Shown: positions 51,830 through 61,307 of the stretch, piece by piece
Layout of the letters: each line of letters starts with the position of its first letter
Numbering within the stretch: position 1 is the stretch's first letter
Assembly (NCBI GenBank): GCA_021795435.1
Contig: JAJYPJ010000005.1
Span: forward strand, 21,827 to 85,826
Origin: Pseudomonadota bacterium
GTDB taxonomy: Bacteria > Pseudomonadota > Gammaproteobacteria > Xanthomonadales > Rhodanobacteraceae
DNA: 64,000 bases
Reading direction: 5' to 3'
Made by a program: the position numbers and the translations under genes
Notes under the pieces: model-generated
The model's database searches: none
What the model saw: the letters and a program-made list of their open reading frames with translations, nothing else
Told to the model about the DNA's origin: nothing

Positions 51830-53614
51830 CTAGCGCTGCAGGACGTAACTGCCCGGTGCATCCATCAGGACGGGCGTGCCATCCGCGCCCATCGGTGGCG
51901 GATCGACATCGCGAGTCGAGTGGGCGTGCAGCCACGCACTCCACCGCGGCCACCAGGATCCCTGCTCCGGTTTGGCGCTGGCCATCCAGTCATCCGGATG
52001 CGTGTACGCTTCACCAAGTGCGTGATGCGCCCAATGGTAATGTCGCCGAGGATGACCGGGTTCGCTGACAATCCCCGCGTTGTGCCCGCCGCTGGTCAGG
52101 ACGAACGTGGTGTCGGTATCGGTGAGCAGGTGGATCTTGTAGACCGAGCGCCAGGGAGCCACATGGTCCGCTTCGGTCGCCACGACGAAAAGCGGGTGCT
52201 TCACGTTTTCCATCGAAACGGCCTGTCCGCGATAGGTCATGTGGCCTTCCGCGAGATCGTTTCGGAGATACGTCCCGCGCAAATACTCGCTGTGCATTCG
52301 CGACGGCATCCGCGTGACGTCCGCGTTCCAGGACATCAGGTCGTTCGGCAGGTCGCGCTTGCCGAGCAGGTAGCTTCGTGTCATCCGCGACCAGATCAAA
52401 TCGGTTGATCGCAGCATCTGGAAGGCACCCGCCATCTGGGCGCCGTCAAGGTAGCCCTGTGACCACATCAGGTCTTCGAGCAAGCTGATCTGGCTCTCGT
52501 CGATGAAGAGGGATAACTCCCCGGGTTCGGTGAAGTCGGTCTGGGCGGCGAGCAGCGTCAGGGTGGCCAGCGCGCGGTCGCTGCGTGTGGCGAGAATGGC
52601 CGCGCCGATGGCCAGCAGCGTTCCGCCGAGGCAGTAGCCAATCGCGTGGACGGGATAGCCAGGGACGATCGTGCGGATGACGTCCAGTGCCGCGAACAAG
52701 CCGAGGTCAAGGTAGTCGTCCATCCCGAGGTCACGATCCTCGGCCGTGGGATTCCTCCAGGAGATCATGAACACCGTGTGGCCTTGTTCGACGAGGTACC
52801 GGACCATCGAATTCCGGGGCGATAGATCCAGGATGTAGTACTTCATGATCCACGCCGGGACGATGAGCAACGGCTCCGCATCGACGCGCGAGGTGGATGC
52901 TCCGTACTGGATCAGCTCGATCAGGCGATTGCGGAATACGACCTTGCCCGGCGTGATCGCGACCTGCTGACCGGGGATGAATGCCTCGGTGCCGGCCGGT
53001 GGAAGCCCGAGCAGGATCCGTTGCGCATCGGCCATCCAGGTCCTGAGTCCATCGACGAGATTGAGGCCACCCCGCTCCAGCGTTTCGCTGATGAATTCCG
53101 GATTGGTCCACGGCACGTTGCTCGGGGAGCAGACGTCCAGCATCTGGCGCGCCGTGAACGACACGAGATCCGTGTGGTGGCGCGAGACACCGGGCACTCC
53201 GATCGTGAGTCGCTCCCACCATGCCTGCTGGTGCAGGAAGTTCCATGCAATCCAGTTGAACGGAAATTGCTGCCAGCGCGCATCCTCGAATCGACGGTCC
53301 CGGCTTTCCGCCTTCATCGACTCCAGTCCTTCATACGGCGGCAGGGTGCCACCATAGGCGCGCAGAAGATCCGCGGGAGAGCGGGCCCAATGGGATGCAA
53401 GGTAGAAAAGGGCGTCCAACTGCGTTGATGGCGCGAACAGCAGGTGCGCAAACCAGTCCTGAAAGGCGAGGGCGCGAGATGCCGGCGAAAGGCCCAGCGT
53501 TGCGCGCGCAAAGGCCACGTGGGCGGCGCGATCGAGCAATCGGAGCGACTGCCCATAATCGGCACCGTTTTCGATGGCGTCGTCGCGCCAGCCGTTGCTG
53601 GACGCTTCACCCAT
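51830..53614 (-). CDS. phaC: Polyhydroxyalkanoate synthase, class I
   Basis: A 594-residue alpha/beta-hydrolase that polymerises 3-hydroxyacyl-CoA into storage polyester granules. The N-terminal domain has LLFAPSTQLDALFYLASHWARSPADLL-type segments. The catalytic Cys lies in the lipase-like box GYCLGG (about Cys328), with the Asp in TEADHVAPWRSV and the His in TSGGHNAGIV. Length fits class I. ATG 53614 is chosen as the first ATG; a GTG at 53677 would add 21 residues. It is divergent from the phasin gene, with an FNR-like box in the 310 bp between. No phaA is seen in the window. Confidence 0.94.
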   Translation of the reverse strand: MGEASSNGWRDDAIENGADYGQSLRLLDRAAHVAFARATLGLSPASRALAFQDWFAHLLFAPSTQLDALFYLASHWARSPADLLRAYGGTLPPYEGLESMKAESRDRRFEDARWQQFPFNWIAWNFLHQQAWWERLTIGVPGVSRHHTDLVSFTARQMLDVCSPSNVPWTNPEFISETLERGGLNLVDGLRTWMADAQRILLGLPPAGTEAFIPGQQVAITPGKVVFRNRLIELIQYGASTSRVDAEPLLIVPAWIMKYYILDLSPRNSMVRYLVEQGHTVFMISWRNPTAEDRDLGMDDYLDLGLFAALDVIRTIVPGYPVHAIGYCLGGTLLAIGAAILATRSDRALATLTLLAAQTDFTEPGELSLFIDESQISLLEDLMWSQGYLDGAQMAGAFQMLRSTDLIWSRMTRSYLLGKRDLPNDLMSWNADVTRMPSRMHSEYLRGTYLRNDLAEGHMTYRGQAVSMENVKHPLFVVATEADHVAPWRSVYKIHLLTDTDTTFVLTSGGHNAGIVSEPGHPRRHYHWAHHALGEAYTHPDDWMASAKPEQGSWWPRWSAWLHAHSTRDVDPPPMGADGTPVLMDAPGSYVLQR

Positions 53615-53924
53615 TGGCGCGGAACGCTTAGTCACTGTTGACACTGGTCCTGCGGCATTCTGTACCAGCGGACCCACAACCCAGGCAGGTGAGGCAAGCG
53701 TACGACGGTCATGCGCGAGTCCGCTTGACCCAGATCAATGCCGCGCGGCGAGGTACGAGCGTACTGTGCGAATCGGACCATGCGTCGACGCCGAGTCACG
53801 CATGGACGATGCAGGTTGGCCCGCCTGAAGCAGCCGCCGCTGACGCATTGCCTGATCGCGATGCCCGGGGTGCCCGGAAAGACGTCCCAGCCATGGATGC
53901 GCCGTTACCTGGAGGAGGTGCGCC
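53615..53924. other. Divergent control region between phaC and the phasin gene
   Basis: A 310 bp gene-free stretch. It contains the FNR-like box at 53725-53738. On the plus strand TACTGT (53762-53767) and on the minus strand TACGCT (53702-53697) lie at about class II -10 spacing from it. The phasin ribosome site, GGAGGAGG, ends about 7 nt before its ATG. Otherwise no structure is apparent. Confidence 0.5.
53725..53738. promoter_or_regulatory. FNR/Anr-type binding site between phaC and phasin
   Basis: TTGACCCAGATCAA matches the palindromic FNR/Anr consensus TTGAT-N4-ATCAA at nine of ten positions. It is placed so that both divergent genes could have a class II promoter (site centred near -41.5). 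Oxygen control of PHA genes by an Anr-type regulator is known in some pseudomonads; here it is inferred. No regulator gene of this type is in the window. Confidence 0.5.
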
Positions 53925-54482
53925 ATGATCTCGACTTCGCAATTGGATGAACTTCGCAAGTTGCACAAGGACCATATCGCCAATACGTTCTTGTTCACTT
54001 CGAAGATCCTGGAGCAGCACAAGCGGATAACGGATGCCCAGGCTGACGCCCTGCACGCCTGGATTCGAGACGCTTCGACAAACCTGGCGTCGGCCTCGAA
54101 CGATCCTGCATCGTTTACCCAGGATGCCGTCGACCGCATCACGAAGGCTGTTGCCAGCCACAACAGCAGGGCGACGAATGTCATGGCCGAAGCAGCGGCG
54201 GCTTACGCCGAGATCATGCGCTTGGTCGTCGAGTACGGCAATGACAGCTTTGCCGGATTCCAGAACGCCGGACGGGCGCTCGGAGCCGGCGGGACAAGCC
54301 CGGCCGGCGATTTCCAGAACGCGTGGAGCGCGCCATTCATGGGTGCGTTCGAGAGTGCGGCCAAGCTGATGTCGACGACATTGCAATCGCTCGGGAATCT
54401 CCCGGGTGACGGCAGCGGACGCAGGTCGTCCAACGATGACAAGCACGCAACCGATGCCGGACGCGGGGCCAAGCGGACCTGA
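53925..54482 (+). CDS. phaP: Phasin family protein
   Basis: A 185-residue granule-coating protein. It is largely helical and amphipathic, with patterns such as ILEQHKRITDAQADALHAWI and DAVDRITKAVASHNSRATNVMAEAAAAYAEIM, as in phasins that cover PHA granules and modulate synthase activity. There is no signal peptide. A strong GGAGGAGG ribosome site precedes ATG 53925. It is divergent from phaC and is followed by phaB, an arrangement that supports the call. The exact phasin subfamily is not certain. Confidence 0.85.
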   Translation: MISTSQLDELRKLHKDHIANTFLFTSKILEQHKRITDAQADALHAWIRDASTNLASASNDPASFTQDAVDRITKAVASHNSRATNVMAEAAAAYAEIMRLVVEYGNDSFAGFQNAGRALGAGGTSPAGDFQNAWSAPFMGAFESAAKLMSTTLQSLGNLPGDGSGRRSSNDDKHATDAGRGAKRT

Positions 54483-54747
54483 CCGAGACCGGGGCCGTTG
54501 CGCTCGGCCGAGTTCCGGCCTCCGTTTCGCGCCCTTGGGGCATGGCGGGGCCGGGAGGCCGATGGAGGGAACAAGCCCGGGTCGCCGCGGCGCCCGGGAC
54601 TGAAGCGCGAGGCCGCGTCGCGGCGGTTGCCGCCGCCGGGTGACGAAGGGATGCGGGATGCGACGCCGCGGGCAGCCATCCCGATGGGGCGCGAACGCCG
54701 GATGCGGGGTTCGGGCTGCGCAACGGGCGTCGAGAGGATGTGCAACG

Positions 54748-55497
54748 ATGGAAGAGGCGTCGATCGTCAGGACCCGCAGACTCGCGCTCGTGACGGGTGG
54801 AACGCGAGGGATTGGCGCGGCGATTGCGCGCCGGCTGCAGCAGGAAGGCCATGAAGTCGTCGCAACCTACCGTGGCAACGATGCCGCGGCTGCCGCATTC
54901 GCGTCGGACACGGGCATGCGCGCCTATCGCTGGGACGTCGGCGACTTCGATGCCTGTCAGGCCGGCGTCGCGCGCGTCGAGGATGAGGCCGGCATGCCGG
55001 TTGATATCCTGGTCAACAATGCAGGGATCACCCGGGACGCGACGCTGCACAAGATGACGCCGGAGCAATGGCGGGTTGTGCTGGAGGACGATCTCTTCGC
55101 CTGCTTCAACATGACCAAGGCGGTCATTGCCGGCATGCGCGAGCGCGGCTGGGGTCGGATCGTCAACATCGCATCGATCAACGGCCAGAAGGGGCAGTTT
55201 GGCCAGACCAACTACGCCGCCGCCAAAGCCGGCATGCTCGGATTCACGAAGTCGCTGGCGCTGGAGTCCGCGGGCAAGGGGATCACGGTCAACGCGGTTG
55301 CACCCGGCTACATCGCCACGGACATGGTGGCGGCCATGGTCCCCAAAGTGCTCGAGGCCATTGTGGCCCAGATTCCCGTCGGGCGCCTTGGCCATCCGGA
55401 TGACGTGGCACACGTGGTCTCGTTCCTGGTCGATGACCGATCCGCCTATCTCACGGGTTCGACGATCTCGGTGAACGGCGGCATGTACCTCGTCTAG
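54748..55497 (+). CDS. phaB: Acetoacetyl-CoA reductase
   Basis: A 249-residue NADPH-dependent short-chain dehydrogenase that makes (R)-3-hydroxybutyryl-CoA for polyhydroxybutyrate. The nucleotide motif is VTGGTRGIGAAIA, the NAG motif is NNAGITRDATLHKM, the catalytic Ser is in NIASINGQKGQFGQTNYAAAKAG with Tyr and Lys (YAAAK), and AVAPGYIATDMVAAMVP is typical of PhaB. GAGAGGA lies about 9 nt before ATG 54748; the longer upstream frame is not coding-like. A 265 bp gap separates it from the phasin gene on the same strand. FabG-type activity cannot be excluded, but context favours PhaB. Confidence 0.93.
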   Translation: MEEASIVRTRRLALVTGGTRGIGAAIARRLQQEGHEVVATYRGNDAAAAAFASDTGMRAYRWDVGDFDACQAGVARVEDEAGMPVDILVNNAGITRDATLHKMTPEQWRVVLEDDLFACFNMTKAVIAGMRERGWGRIVNIASINGQKGQFGQTNYAAAKAGMLGFTKSLALESAGKGITVNAVAPGYIATDMVAAMVPKVLEAIVAQIPVGRLGHPDDVAHVVSFLVDDRSAYLTGSTISVNGGMYLV

Positions 55498-55527
55498 GCG
55501 TCATTGCACGAATCGCGATGGTCCCTT

Positions 55528-55568
55528 GCGCGACCGGCCCGCCGGTTGGGTTGCAGGGCCGGTCGCGC
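55528..55568. terminator. Bidirectional terminator-like hairpin between phaB and the RND permease
   Basis: A perfect 13-bp inverted repeat (GCGCGACCGGCCC and its complement) with a 15-base loop sits between two convergent genes. No T-run follows, but stem length and position make a transcription-ending role likely. Confidence 0.55.
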
Positions 55569-55615
55569 GGCGAGGGCGTGTCCTTCCGGACCGCGCCTGG
55601 ATGCGACTCCAGTGC

Positions 55616-58600
55616 TCAGTCAAACGGCCGGATCACGTCTTCGCCACTGCCTTCCGTGCCATCCGCGCGGTCACCGGTGAGACGGCGGACCACCACGTAG
55701 AACACCGGGATCAGCAGCAGGCCGATTACCGTGGCTCCCAGCATGCCGCCGATGACGCCAGTGCCAATCGAGTGCCGGCTGTTCGCGCCGGCGCCGCTGC
55801 TGACGGCCAGCGGCAGAACACCCAGGATGAAGGCGATGGACGTCATCAGGATCGGCCTGAGGCGCAATCGCGCGGCCTCGAGCGTCGCTGCAATGAGGCC
55901 CGCGCCCTTCTGTTGCTGCTCGCGCGCAAACTCGACGATCAGAATGGCGTTCTTCGCCGACAGCCCGATGACGGCGATCAGTCCGACCTTGAAGTAGATG
56001 TCATCGGGCAGCCCGCGCAGCCAGGTCAGCAGCAGGGATCCCAAGACGCCCATGGGCACCACCAACAGCACGGCCACCGGAATCGACCAGCTCTCGTACA
56101 GGGCGGCAAGGGCGAGGAACACCACGATCATCGACAACGTGTAGAGGATCGGGGCCTGCTGTCCCGAGAGGACCTCCTGATAGGACTGGCCGGTCCATTC
56201 GAAGCCGATGCCGCGCGGCAGGTCGTGTTCGACGATGTTCTGCATGGCCGCCATGGACTGGCCCGAGCTGTAGCCTGGCGCCGAGTTGCCCACGATCTCC
56301 ATGGAGCCGTAGCCGTTGTAACGCGTCAGCGACGGTGATCCGATGGCCCAGTGGGTGTGCACGACCGTCGACAGGGGCACCATCGCACCCTTGCTGCTGA
56401 TCGTGTAGAAATCATCGAGTGCCTGCGGCCCCATGCGGTAGGGGGCGTCCGCTTCCATGACCACGCGCAGCACACGGCCCTGATAGTTGAAGTCATTGAC
56501 GAAGACCGGCGCCAGCATGAGCTGCAGCGCGTTGTAGACATCGCTGACCGAAAGGCCCATTGCAGCGGCCTGCACGCGGTCCACGCTCAAGTGCAACTGG
56601 GGCGCGGGCGGCAGTCCATTCGGCCTGACTCCCGTCACGGCAGGGTTTTTCGCGGCTTTCGCCAACAGCATGCCCATGGCTTGCATCAGCTTGGCGTGGC
56701 CAAGGCCCGCGCGGTCCTCGAGCTCCATGTCGAAGCCGCCAAACTGGCTCAGGCCACGGATGGTGGGGAGGTTGACCACGAAGATCTGGGCGCCCTTGAT
56801 CTGGCTGAGGGCGTGGCTCGCCCATTGCATGAAGGGTCCGATCTGCTCGCTCGGCGCCGTGCGCTCGTTCCATGGCTTCAGGCGGATGAAGCCCATGCCG
56901 GCGTTCTCGCCGGAGCCGACGAAGCTGAATCCCGCGATCTCCATCATGCCCTTGACCGCAGGATTCTTGATCACGATGTCCTTGACCTGGTTCATGACCC
57001 CGATCGTGCGGTCAATGGTGGCGCCGGGCGGCAACTGCACGATGGCCAGTGCGTAGCCCTGGTCTTCCTCGGGCAGGAAGCTGGACGGGAGGCGCGTGAA
57101 CAGCCACGCGGCTGCCAGCAACAGGAGGAGATACACGAACATCCAGCGAGGCGTCCGCCGCAAGGCGTGGCGAACGCGGGTCATGTACACGCGCTGCAAC
57201 CAGTCGAACAGTCGGTTGAACCACGTCAGCATCCGGTTCTGGTGCTGGTTCGCCTTGATCAGCGTGGCGCACAGAGCCGGCGTGAAACTCAGTGCCATGG
57301 TTGCCGACAGCAGCATGGCGATCGCGATGGTCAGCGAAAATTGCCGGTAGATGACGCCGACGCTTCCGGTCAGGAGTCCGGCCGGGATGAACACGGCCGC
57401 AAGAACCAGCGTGATGGCGATGATGGCGCCGGTGATCTGGCCCATCGCCTCGATGGTCGCCTCGCGCGGCGCGAGGCCTTCCTCGGTGATGTGGCGCTCG
57501 ACGTTCTCCACGACGACGATGGCGTCGTCCACGACCAGGCCGATGGCGAGGACCATGGCGAACAGCGTCAGGATGTTGATCGAGAAGCCAGCCACGTACA
57601 GGCCTGCAAAAGTGCCCAGCAGGGCCACCGGAACGACCAGCGAGGGGATCAGCGTCGCCCGCAGGTTCTGGAGGAAGAGGTAGATGACCAGGAACACCAG
57701 CACCATGGCCTCGAACAGCGTCTTGACGACCTCGTCGATGGAGATCTTCACGAACGTCGTGCTGTCGTAAGGCCTGAACCAGGTGACGCCCTTGGGGAAG
57801 GTCTGTTGCAGTTGATCCATCTTGGCGCGCACGGCTGCAGCCACCTGCAGGGCGTTGGCGCCCGGAAGCAGTTGCAGTCCAACGCCGGCGACGGGCTTCC
57901 CGTTGTAAAGGCTGAGGAAGCCATAACTGTACGGCGCCAGCTCGACGCGGGCGACGTCTTTGAGTCGCACAGTCGTGCCGTCGCTGTTGGCACGGAGGAT
58001 GATGTTTTCGAATTGCTGGGGCGTGCTGAAGCGGCTCTCGCCGTTGACGGTGACGGTCAGCGGTTGCCCGGGGACGGCAGGCGCCGCACCGAACGCGCCT
58101 GCGGCCGTCTGGATGTTCTGTGCCTGCACCGCGTCGAGCACATCCGTTGCCGACAGTCCGTAGCCCTGCAGCTTCAGCGGATTGAGCCAGATGCGCATGG
58201 CGTATTCGGACCCGAACTGATTCGCACTGCCGATGCCGGGAATGCGCTCCAGCGGATCGATGACCTGGGATGCAACGAGATTGTTGAGCGCGTAGGTGTC
58301 GATGTCAGGGTTGTCGGAGCGCAGGGCGACAACCATCAGGAACCCGGCATTGGCCTTGTTCACCTGCACGCCGAGTGCCTGGACCTGCGAAGGAAGCTGC
58401 GGCATGGCGACAGCCACGCGGTTTTGCACCTGCACTGCGGCGATGTCGAGGTTCGTGCCGTTCTTGAACGTCACGGTGATGTTGGCGCTGCCGTTGGCGC
58501 TGGAACTCGAGCTGAAATAGAGCAGGTTGTCGAGACCGGTCAACTGCTGTTCGATCACCTGGGTGACGGCCTGCTGCACGACCTGTGCGCTGGCCCCCGG

Positions 58601-58747
58601 GTAGCTGGCCGAGATGACGACGCTGGGAGGCGCGATGTCCGGATAGGCCTCGATGGGCAGCCGGAAGATTGACGCCGCGCCGGCCAGGCAGATCAGGATG
58701 GCGATCACCCACGCGAAGATGGGCCGATCAATGAAAAACTTGGGCAT
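55616..58747 (-). CDS. RND multidrug efflux permease (HAE1 family, AcrB/MexB-like)
   Basis: A 1043-residue inner-membrane proton-driven pump. It begins MPKFFIDRPIFAWVIAI, the standard HAE1 start, and has twelve membrane segments in two halves with large periplasmic domains. The proton-relay Asp pair is in helix 4 (GLVVDDAIVVVENVERH). The segment VPVALLGTFAGLY and the second-half SAKNAILIVEFAREQQ are typical. It follows its adaptor gene by 12 bp on the same strand. No outer-membrane factor follows; the next gene downstream is phaB on the other strand, so a TolC-like partner must be encoded elsewhere. Confidence 0.95.
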   Translation of the reverse strand: MPKFFIDRPIFAWVIAILICLAGAASIFRLPIEAYPDIAPPSVVISASYPGASAQVVQQAVTQVIEQQLTGLDNLLYFSSSSSANGSANITVTFKNGTNLDIAAVQVQNRVAVAMPQLPSQVQALGVQVNKANAGFLMVVALRSDNPDIDTYALNNLVASQVIDPLERIPGIGSANQFGSEYAMRIWLNPLKLQGYGLSATDVLDAVQAQNIQTAAGAFGAAPAVPGQPLTVTVNGESRFSTPQQFENIILRANSDGTTVRLKDVARVELAPYSYGFLSLYNGKPVAGVGLQLLPGANALQVAAAVRAKMDQLQQTFPKGVTWFRPYDSTTFVKISIDEVVKTLFEAMVLVFLVIYLFLQNLRATLIPSLVVPVALLGTFAGLYVAGFSINILTLFAMVLAIGLVVDDAIVVVENVERHITEEGLAPREATIEAMGQITGAIIAITLVLAAVFIPAGLLTGSVGVIYRQFSLTIAIAMLLSATMALSFTPALCATLIKANQHQNRMLTWFNRLFDWLQRVYMTRVRHALRRTPRWMFVYLLLLLAAAWLFTRLPSSFLPEEDQGYALAIVQLPPGATIDRTIGVMNQVKDIVIKNPAVKGMMEIAGFSFVGSGENAGMGFIRLKPWNERTAPSEQIGPFMQWASHALSQIKGAQIFVVNLPTIRGLSQFGGFDMELEDRAGLGHAKLMQAMGMLLAKAAKNPAVTGVRPNGLPPAPQLHLSVDRVQAAAMGLSVSDVYNALQLMLAPVFVNDFNYQGRVLRVVMEADAPYRMGPQALDDFYTISSKGAMVPLSTVVHTHWAIGSPSLTRYNGYGSMEIVGNSAPGYSSGQSMAAMQNIVEHDLPRGIGFEWTGQSYQEVLSGQQAPILYTLSMIVVFLALAALYESWSIPVAVLLVVPMGVLGSLLLTWLRGLPDDIYFKVGLIAVIGLSAKNAILIVEFAREQQQKGAGLIAATLEAARLRLRPILMTSIAFILGVLPLAVSSGAGANSRHSIGTGVIGGMLGATVIGLLLIPVFYVVVRRLTGDRADGTEGSGEDVIRPFD

Positions 58748-58759
58748 GGTGCCGGCTCC

Positions 58760-59899
58760 TCAGTGCGCTGCTGCGGCCGCAGGCTCGGTCGCCACCGCGC
58801 GGGCTACCTCACCGGGATGCACCTTCTGGATGCCGTTGACGATGATGCGGTCGCCGTCGGCGAGGCCGCTGCGAACCACCCAGTCGCTCTGGTGCATCGA
58901 GCCCAGCGTCACAGCCCGCTGTTCCACTTTGTCGCCGGGTCCCACGATGTAGACGAATGCACCCGCCGGGTCACGCTGGACGGCCGTCTGGGGGACCAGG
59001 AATACGTGGTGGAGCACGCCCGCGTGGAGTTTGACGGTCACGAAGAGGCCCGGCAGGAGGACACGCTGCGGGTTCGGGAAGATCGCGCGAAGCTGCACGG
59101 CACCCGTGCTTGGATCGACGGCCATGTCGGCGAAATCCAGCCGTCCCGTCGGGCCGTAGGTGGAACCCTGCGGAAGCACCAATTGCACGGCGGGCGCACT
59201 ATCGGGCGTGCGGTAGGCGCCCTTGGCCTGGGCCTGGATCAAGGGTTCGACCTGGGCGTACGGGGCACTGAAGAGCGCATAGATCGGATCGATCCGCTCG
59301 ACAGTCGTCATGGGCGTGGCTGCGGTTGCACTGACGAGTGCACCGACGGTCACGTCCGCGATGCCGGCGCGGCCGGTGATGGGCGAGGTGACCCGGGCGT
59401 AGGAGAGATTCAGGCGCGCCGATTCCACATTGGCCTCGGCCTGCTTCACGGCCGCCTCGGCCGTCCGAGCCGTGGCGGCTTCGGTGTCGTAGGTCTGCTG
59501 GGCAATCAGGCCGCGGGCGACGAGCGCCTTGTTGCGTCGGGCAATCGTCGTTGCATTGAGGGCCGTCGCCTTGGCCTGCGCGAGTTGGGCCAGGGCGGCG
59601 TCCAGGGCGGCACGCAGCGGTGCCGGATCGATCTGGAACAGCAACTGACCTGCGTGGACTTCGCTGCCTTCGGTGTAGTTCTTGCGAATGACGTTGCCGG
59701 TCACCCTCGCGTTCACCTGGGCGGTGAGCGTTGGCGCCAGACGACCGACCACCGTGTAGACGACCGGCAAGTCGATGGCCTTGACGGCGGTGACGTCGAC
59801 TTGGGGCGGCGGTGGCGGCGGAACAGGGGCCTTGCTGCAAGCACTGAGCAGGGCCAAGGCGGCCAGTGGCACGACAAGGCGCGCGGAAATGGGCTTCAT
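58760..59899 (-). CDS. RND efflux periplasmic adaptor (membrane fusion protein, AcrA/MexA-like)
   Basis: A 379-residue lipoprotein that links the permease to an outer-membrane channel. The lipobox LLSAC places lipidated Cys21, followed by a Pro-rich linker. The barrel-sandwich halves include NARVTGNVIRKNYTEGSEVHAGQLLFQIDPAPLRAALD and SYARVTSPITGRAGIADVTVGALV, with an alpha-helical hairpin between them (AQLAQAKATALNA). ATG 59899 has AGGAG about 8 nt upstream. It is the first gene of the two-gene operon. A promoter with an overlapping palindrome lies 50-80 bp upstream. Confidence 0.93.
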   Translation of the reverse strand: MKPISARLVVPLAALALLSACSKAPVPPPPPPQVDVTAVKAIDLPVVYTVVGRLAPTLTAQVNARVTGNVIRKNYTEGSEVHAGQLLFQIDPAPLRAALDAALAQLAQAKATALNATTIARRNKALVARGLIAQQTYDTEAATARTAEAAVKQAEANVESARLNLSYARVTSPITGRAGIADVTVGALVSATAATPMTTVERIDPIYALFSAPYAQVEPLIQAQAKGAYRTPDSAPAVQLVLPQGSTYGPTGRLDFADMAVDPSTGAVQLRAIFPNPQRVLLPGLFVTVKLHAGVLHHVFLVPQTAVQRDPAGAFVYIVGPGDKVEQRAVTLGSMHQSDWVVRSGLADGDRIIVNGIQKVHPGEVARAVATEPAAAAAH

Positions 59900-59946
59900 G
59901 CGGGGAGCTCCTGGGACCGCGTGGGGCACGCGCGGCAAATGCACCG

Positions 59947-59979
59947 ACTAGTTTAGTTATTGTGGCTTGCTGGGGTCAA
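59947..59979 (-). promoter_or_regulatory. Candidate RND operon promoter with overlapping operator
   Basis: On the minus strand TTGACC (59979-59974) and TAAACT (59955-59950) are 18 bp apart. The palindrome ACTA-AAC-TAGT (59957-59947) covers the -10 box, as expected for a TetR-like repressor site. No regulator gene is adjacent on either side. Confidence 0.5.
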
Positions 59980-60185
59980 TCGTCGCAGCGGCTCCGGAGC
60001 GCGGTCGGCGCGCCGAAGCGCGCCCATTGTGGTCATCCAGGCCGCTCGCTGCCCGTGTCATGCGTCATGGTCGATGGCGAAAAGTTGCGCGTGGCCGGCT
60101 GACTGGCCCCATCGACGCTCCGGCCATGCGCTGGCCCGATGGCGGGCCCGGCGGCGGCATCGTCCTCCCCCGATGCGGGGCGATC

Positions 60186-61307
60186 TCAACGCGGTACGCG
60201 GTATCCGCCGGGCACACCCCGTGGCGAGAGGGTGATCTGCCACAGCTGGTCGCGCCGTGCACGGAACACGGCGGCCGAGGACGCGAGGTAGAAATGCCAC
60301 ATGCGGCGAAAGCGCTCGTCGAACCGATCCCTCAGCTGGTCCCATGCCGCATCGAATCGCTCCCGCCATGCGCAGAGCGTGCGGTCGTAGTCCGCGCCGA
60401 AATTGTGCCAATCCTCGACGACGAACAGGCCCTCCAGGGCGGTGGCGACCTGACTGGCGGCCGGGATCATGGAATTGGGGAAGATGTACTTTTCAACCCA
60501 TGGGTCGGGCTGGCTGGGCGCCTCGTTGTTGCCGATGCTGTGGAGCACGCTGAGCCCGTTCGGCCTCAGCAGCCGCCGCACGGTTTCGAAGTAGGTTCGG
60601 TAGTTCCGCGCGCCCACATGCTCGAACATCCCGATCGAGAAGACGGCGTCGAAGGTTTCTTCGACGTCACGGTAATCCTGCAGCCGAATTTCGATGGGCA
60701 GGCCCTGGCACAGCGTTGTTGCCCACGCGGCCTGCTCCTCGGAAACGGTGATGCCGACGCCGGTGATGCCGTAGCGTTGGGCCGCGAATTTCAAGGCTTC
60801 TCCCCAACCGCAACCAATATCCAGGACGTGCATGCCGGGTTTCAGTTGGAGCTTGCGGCACACCAAATCGAGCTTCGCTTCCTGAGCATCATCGAGATTG
60901 TCGGCGCGTGCCCAGTAGCCGCAGCTGTACACCATGCGTTTGCCGAGCATGGCGGCGAACAATTCGTTGCCGGTGTCGTAGTGGCGCTTGCCGATTTCCC
61001 ACGCGCGGCGCCCGCGCTGGCGGTTGAGCCAGCGGGCCCGGAGGTGCGAGGCCACGGCGTCCAGCGTATGCAGCTTCTCGTCGAGGTGGGCCAGCATCAG
61101 CCGCGTCAGCATCCCGGCAAGATCCTGCACGTCCCACCAGCCCTCCATGTAGGCTTCTCCGAATCCCAGTGACCCGTGCGCGAAGGCGCGCGCGTACGTG
61201 CGATCGTCGTGAATCTGCGGATCAAAGGGTCGGTCGCCACCCACCCGGACGTCAGCCAGCGCCAGGAGTTGCGCGGCCCGCTCGCGCAGATGGGATGACG
61301 CACTCAT
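60186..61307 (-). CDS. cfa: Cyclopropane-fatty-acyl-phospholipid synthase
   Basis: A 373-residue SAM-dependent enzyme that adds a methylene bridge to unsaturated membrane phospholipid chains, protecting against acid and other stress. The SAM site is HVLDIGCGWGEALKFA. Other family blocks are HYDTGNELFAAMLGKRMVYSCGYW, SIGMFEHVGARNYRTYF and EKYIFPNSMIPA. There is the usual catalytic Cys-containing segment near SCGYW. The 286 bp upstream of its 3' side (59900-60185) belongs to the RND promoter region. Length is near that of E. coli Cfa (382). Confidence 0.95.
   Translation of the reverse strand: MSASSHLRERAAQLLALADVRVGGDRPFDPQIHDDRTYARAFAHGSLGFGEAYMEGWWDVQDLAGMLTRLMLAHLDEKLHTLDAVASHLRARWLNRQRGRRAWEIGKRHYDTGNELFAAMLGKRMVYSCGYWARADNLDDAQEAKLDLVCRKLQLKPGMHVLDIGCGWGEALKFAAQRYGITGVGITVSEEQAAWATTLCQGLPIEIRLQDYRDVEETFDAVFSIGMFEHVGARNYRTYFETVRRLLRPNGLSVLHSIGNNEAPSQPDPWVEKYIFPNSMIPAASQVATALEGLFVVEDWHNFGADYDRTLCAWRERFDAAWDQLRDRFDERFRRMWHFYLASSAAVFRARRDQLWQITLSPRGVPGGYRVPR

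Noticed and set aside
56351..58672. 773-codon open frame on the plus strand
   Set aside because: Antisense shadow of the RND permease; His, Asp and Gln-rich composition typical of reverse reading of membrane-protein codons.
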